Shown here in pieces: positions 41,178 through 49,540 of a DNA stretch of 64,000 nucleotides; the stretch's first letter is position 1, and every line of letters begins with the position of its first letter. The notes below the pieces were generated by a model. The model was given only the letters and a program-made list of their open reading frames with translations, made no database searches and was not told the DNA's origin. The DNA lies in NCBI RefSeq assembly GCF_018448935.1, contig NZ_RCWC01000002.1:109740-173739 (forward strand), written 5' to 3'. The stretch is from Photorhabdus noenieputensis. GTDB lineage: Bacteria; Pseudomonadota; Gammaproteobacteria; Enterobacterales; Enterobacteriaceae. The translations under genes were made by a program, and so were the position numbers.

Positions 41178-42422
41178 TTATCTCCTTGCACGTACTAATA
41201 TTAAGGATAATAGAGTCATAATCCCACATCCGATTAATACAATAGATACAGGAAACAGAGACACAGATTTGCCAAGACCAGTTAAAAATGCCGTCAAAGA
41301 AGCTGTTCCAAACTGAAGAGCACCAAGGACAGCAGAGCCTGCCCCCTTTAAATCAGGAACCGCTGTTAATGCCAAACTGGCTGCATTGCCGAAAATTAAC
41401 GCCATCGTAAACATAAGCATCATGAAAATGGCCGTAGTTAACTCAAGTTGATAAACACTGAGATAATTTACAATCAGTAGCAAACAAGATAAGACAAAAG
41501 TTGTTACAACACCAATCATGACAAGCATTTTAGCGCCGATCCGTTCAACCCATCGGGCACTTAATATGCTGCTGAACATCATAATTCCGGCATTAATTGC
41601 GAACACAACAGAAAAAAATCCTGGGGTGAAATTAAACATGGACTGGTATATAAAAGGTGATGCTGAAATGTAGGCGAACAGTGCTCCAAAGGTGGCCGAG
41701 AATACTAACGTATATCCCATATAGACTCTATTTCTGAACAGCTTGAAAAACTGTTTAACTAAGCTGTTCTTAATCCCGCTATATGCTGATTTATTTGGCA
41801 AACTTTCTGGCACATAAGCAAACGTTAAGACGGTGAGTATCAGTGAAATAACAGTTAAAAAGACAAATACAACTGGCCACGGAAAATGTGCAGCAATGCC
41901 TCCTATTAATGGTGCAATTATCGGCGCTACACCTTGTATCGCTAGCATCAGATTGAAATAGTATGCGGCTTTGTTACCAAAACTAAGGTCAGAAACAATG
42001 GCTCGTGTCAAAACAATACCTGATGCACCACCAGCACCTTGAAAAAAACGGCTAATGGTTAGCATCTCAATACTTGAAGAAAATGAACAAGCAATTGATG
42101 CTACAGTTAGCAAAACCATACCGCCTAATAGAAGGTTTCTCCTGCCAATCACATCCGACCAAGGACCAATAATTAATTGTCCAATCGCTAGGCCAAACAT
42201 AAATGACGTTAGACTTAATTGAACACCAGCTTGAGTTGTGGTTAGTGCGTGAGACATAGCGGGAAATAAGGGGAGGTACATGTCAGTCGAAAGAGCGCCA
42301 ATAGCACTCAACATTCCCAGAACCAAAACAAGTTTGAATCCCAGTACGCCTTTTTGGTAAGACGAAACATTTAAATCTAAACAATTGTTATTTAGTATAT
42401 TTTCTGATTTTTTCACTGTCAT
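41178..42422 (-). CDS. Bcr/CflA-type MFS drug efflux transporter
   Basis: A 414-residue inner-membrane protein with twelve predicted helices. The Bcr/CflA signature STDMYLPLFPAMSHAL is followed by QLIIGPWSDVIGRRNLLLGG (MFS motif A) and RFFQGAGGASGIVLTRAIVSD (motif C region). It is probably a proton-driven exporter of antibiotics, with the MarR regulator on the same strand. It could serve as self-resistance for the neighbouring biosynthetic operon, but that operon has its own MFS. A long AT-rich region lies upstream. Confidence 0.9.
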   Translation of the reverse strand: MTVKKSENILNNNCLDLNVSSYQKGVLGFKLVLVLGMLSAIGALSTDMYLPLFPAMSHALTTTQAGVQLSLTSFMFGLAIGQLIIGPWSDVIGRRNLLLGGMVLLTVASIACSFSSSIEMLTISRFFQGAGGASGIVLTRAIVSDLSFGNKAAYYFNLMLAIQGVAPIIAPLIGGIAAHFPWPVVFVFLTVISLILTVLTFAYVPESLPNKSAYSGIKNSLVKQFFKLFRNRVYMGYTLVFSATFGALFAYISASPFIYQSMFNFTPGFFSVVFAINAGIMMFSSILSARWVERIGAKMLVMIGVVTTFVLSCLLLIVNYLSVYQLELTTAIFMMLMFTMALIFGNAASLALTAVPDLKGAGSAVLGALQFGTASLTAFLTGLGKSVSLFPVSIVLIGCGIMTLLSLILVRARR

Positions 42423-43363
42423 TCATCTCATCTAATCAATATGTCATGAAGACTGTAGCACCATAGAAAAATGATTTCCATTTAGAAATCATTTTTCTTG
42501 TTTACTTGGTGTTACTATTGAAAGTGCTATATTTCCGATAGTAAAGCCTTGTTTCAAGGCGGGGTGTTGAGAGGAAACCGGGTTGTATTACCGATTAAAA
42601 TCGGCAATTTGATAGGTTTCATTGGATAATTAACGCACTCACGTTGCTTAGGATAATTTAATAGAGCAGGTAATAACTGAAGCATTTTGTTGTTTATAGA
42701 ATCAGAGTTTTCTTGTCTATTCTTTGTAATATTGCCTTTTGGTTGGTTTTTATATTATTGATTTCACATTTTTTATATTGAAAATATTATTCATTATCAG
42801 ATTATTATCTAAAAATAATCGAATTCGTATTTATTATTATTAGATAATATCGATATTGTTAATTTTGTTGTAATTTGTGAATTTTCCATCGAATATTTTT
42901 ATATATATGCGTGTAAATCTTGTTAATTACATGCGTGATTATTTTATAATAATTAAAAAATATATTCTTATGTGATCACGGTTATTTATAATGATAATTT
43001 ATTTCACATGATTTTATATAAGAAGATTTAATGATGGCAATATATATCCTTATTATTAAATGATAATATCAAAAATTTATATAAAACTTTAATGATATAA
43101 CTGTCAGAGTTGACAGTAGACTTTTAAGTGTAATTTTATAATTATCATTTTTGTTAATTAACCCTTGTGTGAGAACACAAATAAAAGCTCTTATTGTTAA
43201 TAGGCATGAGGTTATTCTCCATAGTTATTTATAAACTGAATGATTTCATTAACAAATTAATAGGTACATTAAATATTGAATTGATTTACTTATTTGTTAA
43301 TAAAAATACCTTATCATCATTATATGTTCTTCATATTAACCCAGACATAGAGATAAAACTGGT
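42423..43363. other. AT-rich intergenic region between MFS gene and biosynthetic operon
   Basis: About 940 bases of very AT-rich DNA between divergent genes. It holds the hairpin gccttg-ttt-caaggc (42546-42560) close to the MFS gene, and many A/T tracts, as in H-NS-bound horizontally acquired promoters. One clear dyad is listed separately. No open frame is credible. The promoter of the operon must lie here, but no convincing -35/-10 pair can be singled out. Confidence 0.5.
43100..43117. promoter_or_regulatory. Perfect dyad actgtca-gagt-tgacagt, candidate operator
   Basis: An 18-base inverted repeat (7+4+7) about 247 bases upstream of the first biosynthetic gene, conspicuous in the AT-rich surroundings. 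Size and symmetry fit a dimeric regulator. Candidates are the LuxR-type protein at the end of the operon or a global regulator. Confidence 0.45.
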
Positions 43364-44392
43364 ATGAAACTTGCTAAAAACATATTACAAACTATAGGCA
43401 ATACCCCAGTAGTTATGTTGAATGATAGATATACTAAAGGTATTCATGTCTTTCTCAAAATGGAGAATATTAACCCCAGTGGGAGTATTAAAGATCGTAT
43501 CGCTGTTGCTATGTTGGAAAGGGCTGAGGCTCAGGGAGAATTAAAACCAGGAATGGTGGTTATTGAGCCATCATCGGGTAATACGGCAATTGGTCTGGCG
43601 ATGGCGTGTGCTGTTAAAGGTTATCGATTCATTGCGGTTTTGGACCGTATGGTACCGGTAGCGAAACGCGATAAAATAAAAGCATTTGGTGCGGAAATCA
43701 TTTTTCTGCCAGAATTTGAAGCGGGAACGGATACTGTCAAATATCGCATTGATTTAACTAAAGAGATTATAAAAGCCTATCCGAATGCGTTTAGTCCCAT
43801 GCAATTTGAAAATCAGGTTAATCCTGATGAGCATTATCATTCCACGGGGCGTGAGTTGTATGAAACCTTTGGCAATAATTTGGCGGCTTGTTTTGCGACG
43901 GCAGGGAGTTGTGGAACACTGACTGGGATTTCCCGTTATTTGAAAGAAAAAAATCCACAGGTGCGAATTTATGGTGTTGAACCTGTCGGGTCAGTTATTT
44001 TCGGTGGTGAATCAGGAAAATACTTAGTACAAGGCGCGGGATTGACGTTTATACCTTCTATTCTGGATCGTAGCAACATCGATATTACCTTGAAAGTTGC
44101 AGATATTGATGCATTTCGTACCGCAAGAAAATTAGCCAGAAATGAAGGTATCTTAATTGGTGGAACGGGAGGTTGCGCGGTAAGCGCAGCATTAGATCAC
44201 TTGGATGATTTTAAACCTGGAGATAATATTGTTGTCATTATTCCTGATAGTGGAGAACGTTATATCGACACAATTTATAATGATACTTGGTTATTTGAAA
44301 ATAATTTCTCAGAATTAGTTGAGGAAAGTAGAACAGAACCTCAGCTAGAAGAAATTATTACAAACATGGGGTGCGTATTAAATGAGTTCTGA
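43364..44392 (+). CDS. Cysteine-synthase/SbnA-like PLP enzyme
   Basis: A 342-residue fold-type II PLP enzyme. PLP-binding Lys43 lies in NPSGSIKDRIA; the substrate loop is EPSSGNTAIGLAMA and the phosphate-binding loop TAGSCGTLTGISRYL. GVEPVGSVIFGG and PDSGERYIDTIYNDTWL resemble SbnA/VioB, which join O-phosphoserine to an amine donor on the way to 2,3-diaminopropionate; HYHSTGRELYETFG is common to the wider family. No SbnB-like dehydrogenase is nearby. The likely product is a beta-substituted alanine, but cysteine-synthase chemistry is not excluded. First gene of the operon; its stop overlaps the next start by 11 bases. Confidence 0.85.
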   Translation: MKLAKNILQTIGNTPVVMLNDRYTKGIHVFLKMENINPSGSIKDRIAVAMLERAEAQGELKPGMVVIEPSSGNTAIGLAMACAVKGYRFIAVLDRMVPVAKRDKIKAFGAEIIFLPEFEAGTDTVKYRIDLTKEIIKAYPNAFSPMQFENQVNPDEHYHSTGRELYETFGNNLAACFATAGSCGTLTGISRYLKEKNPQVRIYGVEPVGSVIFGGESGKYLVQGAGLTFIPSILDRSNIDITLKVADIDAFRTARKLARNEGILIGGTGGCAVSAALDHLDDFKPGDNIVVIIPDSGERYIDTIYNDTWLFENNFSELVEESRTEPQLEEIITNMGCVLNEF

Positions 44393-45572
44393 TCGTGTTT
44401 TGGTGATTTACTATAATCGCCTCTATAATCCTCTTATCATAAGAAGTCTTAAATCTAAGTATAAAGAGGTGATAGCTCTTTATATTGATGAAGGACAGGT
44501 AAGAGACATTGAAGATATTGAATTGGAATGCATGGTTGCCGGTGCTGATAAGTTTATCTATAAAGATTATCGAGCGCAATATGCTGAACATTTCCTTACA
44601 AAAGCGATAAAAGCGAATGCTATTTATCAAAATGGTTATTTTCTCAGTGCTGCACTTTCCCGGCCTGCGATTGCAGAGGCGGCAGTTGAAGTAGCCAATG
44701 AGCTCAATATTGATTATATTGCCCATCAATTCAGAGGTAATGATCAAGTCAGAATGGATATGAATATAGAAATTCTGAATAAGATACCTATTGCTTCGTT
44801 GAGAGATTTTAAATACGATGAAAGTGTCGTAAATAGTTATGCTATGAATTATGGTATTCCCCAGGAATTTGGTTGTAATAACCCTTATTCTACCAGTGAA
44901 AATATATGGGGATTCAGTGTCGAATGTGGTCCATTGGCAGAACCAGAAATGTTAATTCCTGAGAATGTCAAAGAGAAATTATTTGAGCATGCACTATCGG
45001 CCACTGAACCAATATTTTTATCATTGGGTTTTGAGAATGGCATACCGATATCGATCGACGGCGAAAATAAATCATTATATGAAATCATTGAAAAATTAAA
45101 TGAAATTGGTAAAAAACTGTCAATTGGCATTTTTGATATTGTTGAAGATGGCATTGTTGGTTTGAAAACACGCGCAATTTATCAATCACCTGCTGCACAT
45201 ATCTTAATTACCGCTCATCGTGATTTGGAATGTTACTGTAGTAATCGTAACGAGAATTGGTTCAAAGAAATAATCGATAAAAAATGGGTTGAATTAGTTT
45301 ATTCCGGGCTTTGGTATGATCCCTTATTAACTCATTTAAACCATTTTATTGATAGCATGAATCAACATGTCAATGGTGAGATTAAGCTTGAATTAGGCTA
45401 TAAATATGCCAACGTTTGTTCCCGTACTTCAAAGACAACTATCTATGATGATAATTTAGCAATATATAATTGTGGGCATTTGTATAGCCAAAACGATGCG
45501 GAAGGATTTGCAAAAATATTTAATATTCATACTAAGCAAAGTGCTAAATCTAAGATGAGGCAAAAGTTATGA
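44382..45572 (+). CDS. Argininosuccinate-synthase-like protein with degenerate PP-loop
   Basis: A 396-residue homologue of ArgG-type ligases. Family landmarks are present: YFLSAALSRPAIAEAAVEVA, HQFRGNDQVRMDMNIEIL (GNDQVRF motif), NPYSTSENIWGFSVECGPL (YSTDENLWG motif), and IGIFDIVEDGIVGLKTRAIY. The N-terminal ATP-pyrophosphatase loop, normally YSGGLDTS, reads IYYNRLYNP, so its SGG and DTS are lost. True ArgG adenylates citrulline; this one may use altered chemistry or bind without adenylation. It is distinct from a housekeeping arginine gene by sequence and context. Overlaps on both sides show tight coupling. Confidence 0.82.
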   Translation: MSSDRVLVIYYNRLYNPLIIRSLKSKYKEVIALYIDEGQVRDIEDIELECMVAGADKFIYKDYRAQYAEHFLTKAIKANAIYQNGYFLSAALSRPAIAEAAVEVANELNIDYIAHQFRGNDQVRMDMNIEILNKIPIASLRDFKYDESVVNSYAMNYGIPQEFGCNNPYSTSENIWGFSVECGPLAEPEMLIPENVKEKLFEHALSATEPIFLSLGFENGIPISIDGENKSLYEIIEKLNEIGKKLSIGIFDIVEDGIVGLKTRAIYQSPAAHILITAHRDLECYCSNRNENWFKEIIDKKWVELVYSGLWYDPLLTHLNHFIDSMNQHVNGEIKLELGYKYANVCSRTSKTTIYDDNLAIYNCGHLYSQNDAEGFAKIFNIHTKQSAKSKMRQKL

Positions 45573-46372
45573 TTAAAGAATTATTAATGTGTAAACCTGA
45601 CTTTTACGATATTGAATACGTTATCAATGATTGGATGGACCCTAATAATAGAGTCAATAAAGAATTGGCACAGCAACAATGGGATTTTCTTTATGAACGG
45701 TTGACTGAACGAGGCGTTAGTATTCGCACTATTGATCCTGTGAATGGTTTGCCTGATATGACGTTTTCAGGTGATTGTGGTATGGTGCATAATAATAAAT
45801 TCCTTGCTAGTAATTTCCGGCACGCTGAACGCCAAGGGGAAAGTCAGTATTATATCGATTATCTGGCAAATCTAGGTTATGAGATACATCGTGTTGATGA
45901 GGATATCTATTTTGAAGGGCTTGGAGATGTTATCTATTGGGAGAATGATATCATATTTGGTTATGGTCCTCGCTCAGATAAAGAAGCAATAAATACAATT
46001 CAGAGAGTCTATCCAGAACTTAAGGTTAAAGGTGAACTGCATATTCAGGATAAGACTTTCTTCCATGTGGCTCTGGCATTCTCATTTATTGATCAAGATA
46101 CCGTTATTTACTATCCAGAGGCATTTACTAAAGAGAGCCAAGATTATATTATTAAAACGTTTGAACGCCGGATATCAATATCAGAACATGACGCTAGGGA
46201 ATTATTTTCATGTAATAATATTCCCATAGGTAAAGATATTCTCATGCATGATTGTTCTGTAGAAGTTGAACGTCAATTACATAATTATGGTTATAATGTC
46301 GTTAAATGTGATATGAGCGAATTTTTAAAGAGTGGTGGTAGTCTGCGCTGCTTAGTATTAAAAATTAAATAA
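45569..46372 (+). CDS. Amidinotransferase/DDAH-fold (COG1834-like) enzyme
   Basis: A 267-residue pentein-fold protein. Seen: TFSGDCGMVHNNKFL (the Asp block), EGLGDVIYWENDIIFGYG, FFHVALAFSFIDQDT (catalytic His), YYPEAF, and KSGGSLRCLVLKIK with the nucleophilic Cys near the C-terminus. Relatives hydrolyse or transfer guanidino groups (dimethylarginine hydrolase, arginine deiminase, Gly amidinotransferase). The usual HLD after the Tyr/Phe reads HVA here. Together with the ArgG-like gene it points to guanidino or ureido chemistry. It overlaps the previous gene by four bases (ATGA). Confidence 0.82.
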   Translation: MIKELLMCKPDFYDIEYVINDWMDPNNRVNKELAQQQWDFLYERLTERGVSIRTIDPVNGLPDMTFSGDCGMVHNNKFLASNFRHAERQGESQYYIDYLANLGYEIHRVDEDIYFEGLGDVIYWENDIIFGYGPRSDKEAINTIQRVYPELKVKGELHIQDKTFFHVALAFSFIDQDTVIYYPEAFTKESQDYIIKTFERRISISEHDARELFSCNNIPIGKDILMHDCSVEVERQLHNYGYNVVKCDMSEFLKSGGSLRCLVLKIK

Positions 46373-46395
46373 TTATAATGGGAGGATAATAAGCC

Positions 46396-48093
46396 ATGTA
46401 TATTTTAGGTATAAATTCAGTCTACCATGAGTCAGCAGTTTGCTTATTAAAAGATGGAGAAACGATTTTTGCCATCGAAGAAGAGCGTTTAAATAGAAGA
46501 AAACACGGAAAACCAGCAAATATTGATAATCCTGATGAGCTGCCATTGGCTTCTATTGAAGTTGCATTAGACTTTGCGGGTATTAGCCTGGAAGATGTGA
46601 GTCATATTGGGTTTTCTATCGATCCGATAGAACGAAGAAAATCAATCTTTATTGATGAAGTCACCCATGAAGGAAGTTGGGGAAGTGTATCGGGTGAATC
46701 TATTTTCTATCGCAAAACCACTTCAGTACCAGAAATTTTGCAATCAATGGGATTCCGTGGTCAATTTCATTGGGTTCCACACCACACAGCTCATGCTGCA
46801 TCTGCTTATTTTGTTTCGCCATTTGATAAAGCTCTGACCTTATCACTTGATGGTGTTGGCGAGGATAATACCGCAGGGGTATATCTGGGCGATGGCAATA
46901 GTTTGGAAAAAATTAAAACCATTGAATACCCTCATTCAATTGGTTTTATGTGGGAAAAATTGGCAGAATTCTTGGGTTTCTCTGTATACGATGCCTGCAA
47001 GGTGATGGGAATGTCTGCTTATGGTAAACCTGACGGTTTTATGTCGGCGTTCCAGCAATTCGTCAAAATTTATGAGAAAGGTGAGTTTACGATCGATAAC
47101 TCCATTCTCAATTTCCGTACCCAAGAATTTTCTCAATTGGAATCCTTGTTTGGTATTGTGAAAAGAGTCCCAGGTGGAGAGGTGGCGCAAGAATATTATG
47201 ATATTGCTGCTTCTCTCCAGCAAATAACTGATGAAATAGTGTTAAATATGGCTCGTCATTATTTGCAGGAAACAGCAACGAATAAGCTTTGCCTGGCAGG
47301 TGGTGTTGCATTGAATTGCATAACGAATAAACGATTATATGAAGAGTTAGATATCGAAGATATCTTTGTTCAGCCTGCTGCACATGATGGCGGGACTGCC
47401 ACAGGTGCCGCGCTATTTATTTGGCATCATATTCTTGAAAATAATCAACGTTATCCTCTGACTCATACCTATTGGGGTCTGGAATATAGTGAAGATGATT
47501 ACCAACGTAGTTTGAAAGCTCATGGTTTGGACTGGACATATGAAGAGAATATTCATGAAGTTGTCGCAGACTTGTTGGCTGAAAATAATGTTGTTGGTTG
47601 GTTCCAGGGGAGGATGGAGTTTGGGCCGCGGGCATTAGGTAATCGTAGTTTGTTAGCCGATCCGAGAAATAAAGATATTCGGGATTTAATGAATCGTAAA
47701 GTTAAACATCGTGAAATGTTTAGACCATTTGCGCCTAGTGTATTGCGTCAACATGTTGCTGACTGGTTCCATGTTCGGAAAGAATTACCGGAAGCTGCAA
47801 AATATATGTTGCTAGCGATGGATGCTAAAGTAGATCAAGCATCGAAAATTCCGGCAGTGGTTCACGAAGATGGTACTGCCAGAGTTCAGGTGGTAGATAG
47901 TGCATCAAATCCAGATTATGCCCGATTGATTGAGGCATTTTATCTGAAAACCGGTGTGCCTTTGCTGCTGAACACCTCTTATAACGATAGTGAGCCGATC
48001 GTTTGTTCTCCTGATGATGCCATTAAAACTTTCATGAAAACAAATATTGATTATTTAGTTTTGGGGAATTATTTGATTAAATCTATTCATTAA
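46396..48093 (+). CDS. NodU/CmcH-type carbamoyltransferase
   Basis: A 565-residue enzyme of the TobZ/NodU/CmcH family, which makes carbamoyl-adenylate from carbamoyl phosphate and ATP and transfers the carbamoyl to a hydroxyl (or amine). N-terminal Kae1-like domain: LGINSVYHESAVCLLKDGE, HHTAHAASAYFVSPFDKALT, LSLDGVGEDNTAG, GGVALNCITNKRLY. C-terminal YrdC-like domain: GRMEFGPRALGNRSLLADPR and LLLNTSYNDSEPIV. GGGAGG precedes the ATG. In antibiotic clusters these enzymes decorate the product, so an O- or N-carbamoyl group is expected. Confidence 0.92.
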   Translation: MYILGINSVYHESAVCLLKDGETIFAIEEERLNRRKHGKPANIDNPDELPLASIEVALDFAGISLEDVSHIGFSIDPIERRKSIFIDEVTHEGSWGSVSGESIFYRKTTSVPEILQSMGFRGQFHWVPHHTAHAASAYFVSPFDKALTLSLDGVGEDNTAGVYLGDGNSLEKIKTIEYPHSIGFMWEKLAEFLGFSVYDACKVMGMSAYGKPDGFMSAFQQFVKIYEKGEFTIDNSILNFRTQEFSQLESLFGIVKRVPGGEVAQEYYDIAASLQQITDEIVLNMARHYLQETATNKLCLAGGVALNCITNKRLYEELDIEDIFVQPAAHDGGTATGAALFIWHHILENNQRYPLTHTYWGLEYSEDDYQRSLKAHGLDWTYEENIHEVVADLLAENNVVGWFQGRMEFGPRALGNRSLLADPRNKDIRDLMNRKVKHREMFRPFAPSVLRQHVADWFHVRKELPEAAKYMLLAMDAKVDQASKIPAVVHEDGTARVQVVDSASNPDYARLIEAFYLKTGVPLLLNTSYNDSEPIVCSPDDAIKTFMKTNIDYLVLGNYLIKSIH

Positions 48094-48111
48094 TTATTGC
48101 ATAGTAAAAAT

Positions 48112-48194
48112 CTATCCCAGTAGGCGTAGTGGATGTAATCAGTTTGAGCCTTGCTCAGTGCCAAATTGATAAATAGAATAGCCTATTGGGATAG
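48112..48194. repeat. 14-bp terminal inverted repeat element (83 bp), adjacent to ERIC
   Basis: ctatcccagtaggc (48112-48125) and gcctattgggatag (48181-48194) are inverted with one mismatch, enclosing 55 bases. It directly abuts the ERIC element that follows. It could be a miniature transposable element or part of a terminator for the carbamoyltransferase transcript. Confidence 0.55.
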
Positions 48195-48195
48195 A

Positions 48196-48322
48196 TATAC
48201 CTTATGGATTTCAAGATGCATTGCAACGGCAAAGGAGCGAATCCCCGGGAGCATAGATAACTATGTGACCGGGGTGAGCGAGTGCAGCCAACAAAGAGGC
48301 AGCTTGAAAGATGACGGGTATA
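48196..48322 (+). repeat. ERIC (IRU) element, 127 bp
   Basis: The second ERIC, 127 bases, starting tataccttatggatttcaag and ending gatgacgggtata, with the core gcgaatccccgggagcatag / ctatgtgaccggggtgagcg. It sits inside the biosynthetic operon between the carbamoyltransferase and MFS genes and is transcribed as a large hairpin. The MFS frame stays open through it, but the true start is after it. Confidence 0.92.
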
Positions 48323-48342
48323 ATAAGGTTGAGGTAATATTA

Positions 48343-49530
48343 ATGATACATAGAATCATACTGGCTCGCTTTTTTTCTGTTTTTTCAGAGGCATTTGTTA
48401 TGTTTGCTGTGCCTGTATTAGTATATACCTCAACTAATAGCGCTTCACTTTCATCTTTTGCTTTTGGGCTTGAACGGTTATTCAGGGTGATTTCACTCCC
48501 CATTTCTGGTTGGATGGGCGACAGGATGCATACGTTGGTTATGTTATTCCTGAGTGATATTCTTAGATCATTAGTTTGCTTATTTCTTTTTATCCTTTCA
48601 TTTATATATTCTGATAATAGCATCGTATATATCATTATTCCTCTCTCATGTGTTTTATCCTTTTTTAGTGGAGCGGGATATGTCAACCTTGAAGGCTTTG
48701 TTTCTAAGAACATGAGTGCAGTAGAATTACCTTCTGTTAACTCTCGTTTACAATTTGTTGAACAGTTTACTTATATTGCGGCCCCGGTGGTTGTCGGTGT
48801 GCTGGTTTATAAATTCAGTGTTTATGCGGTATTTGCATTTGCGTTTTTTCCTTTCCTGATTAGTAGCTTGATGTGGTTTCAGTTACAAAGGAAAAATCAG
48901 ATTGAAGAACACACTAATAGAGAAAGTTATAATCTGCCGGCCATTTTTAAATTCCTGATGGGAAACCCATCCTTGTTACGCGTCATTAGCCTGACATTTC
49001 TGATGAATGTGATGCAAGGTGCTATTCTGTCAACGGCAGTTTATGTTATCACCAGTGTTTTTTCACAGCCGGAAGGAAGTTATGCTCAGCTTTTGGCTTA
49101 TGCGGGGTTGGTGAACTGTTGTGTATTTTTTATTGCGCCAAAATTGTGCCGAATTTTTGATGTACGTGTCGTTGGTGTAACGGCTTTTCTGATTGCATTA
49201 TGTGGTTTAACACTATTTGCTACCGGTCCGTTATTTGTGGTTTACACATTAGGTTTCTTACTGGTCATTGGCGCGGAAGGTTGTTTTAATCTTTTTTCCC
49301 GTTCTTATCGAGCAAGTCTTATTCCGAAGCAGCGTTTTTCTCAGTATCTTGGTGTGGTGCTAGTTTTGAATCAATTAGCGATACCTTTAACTAGTTTCAT
49401 TTGTGCTAATTTGCTGAACTATTTTTCCTACAATAGTATTTATCTGATATTCTCTGCATTTGTTTTATTGATGTTTGTCATTATTAATCCTTATCGTTCG
49501 CTTAAATTTAATCTGCATAATAGTCAATAA
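48343..49530 (+). CDS. MFS transporter of the biosynthetic operon
   Basis: A 395-residue inner-membrane protein with 10-12 predicted helices (MIHRIILARFFSVFSEAFVM; ISLPISGWMGDRMHTLVMLF, with the D-R of MFS motif A). Probably exports the operon's product, which would also give self-resistance. The start is the ATG at 48343, with GAGGT upstream; an upstream extension would translate the ERIC element and is rejected. Only ten bases separate its stop from the ATP-grasp start. Confidence 0.87.
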   Translation: MIHRIILARFFSVFSEAFVMFAVPVLVYTSTNSASLSSFAFGLERLFRVISLPISGWMGDRMHTLVMLFLSDILRSLVCLFLFILSFIYSDNSIVYIIIPLSCVLSFFSGAGYVNLEGFVSKNMSAVELPSVNSRLQFVEQFTYIAAPVVVGVLVYKFSVYAVFAFAFFPFLISSLMWFQLQRKNQIEEHTNRESYNLPAIFKFLMGNPSLLRVISLTFLMNVMQGAILSTAVYVITSVFSQPEGSYAQLLAYAGLVNCCVFFIAPKLCRIFDVRVVGVTAFLIALCGLTLFATGPLFVVYTLGFLLVIGAEGCFNLFSRSYRASLIPKQRFSQYLGVVLVLNQLAIPLTSFICANLLNYFSYNSIYLIFSAFVLLMFVIINPYRSLKFNLHNSQ

Positions 49531-49540
49531 TGGGGGAAAT

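Noticed and set aside
43364-44392. Housekeeping cysteine synthase (cysK/cysM)
   Set aside because: Operon context and the GSVIFGG and ERYIDTIYNDTWL blocks fit a biosynthetic SbnA-like enzyme better.
48151-48342. Upstream extension of the MFS transporter frame
   Set aside because: It would translate the ERIC element; the ATG at 48343 has a ribosome site and begins a normal first helix.
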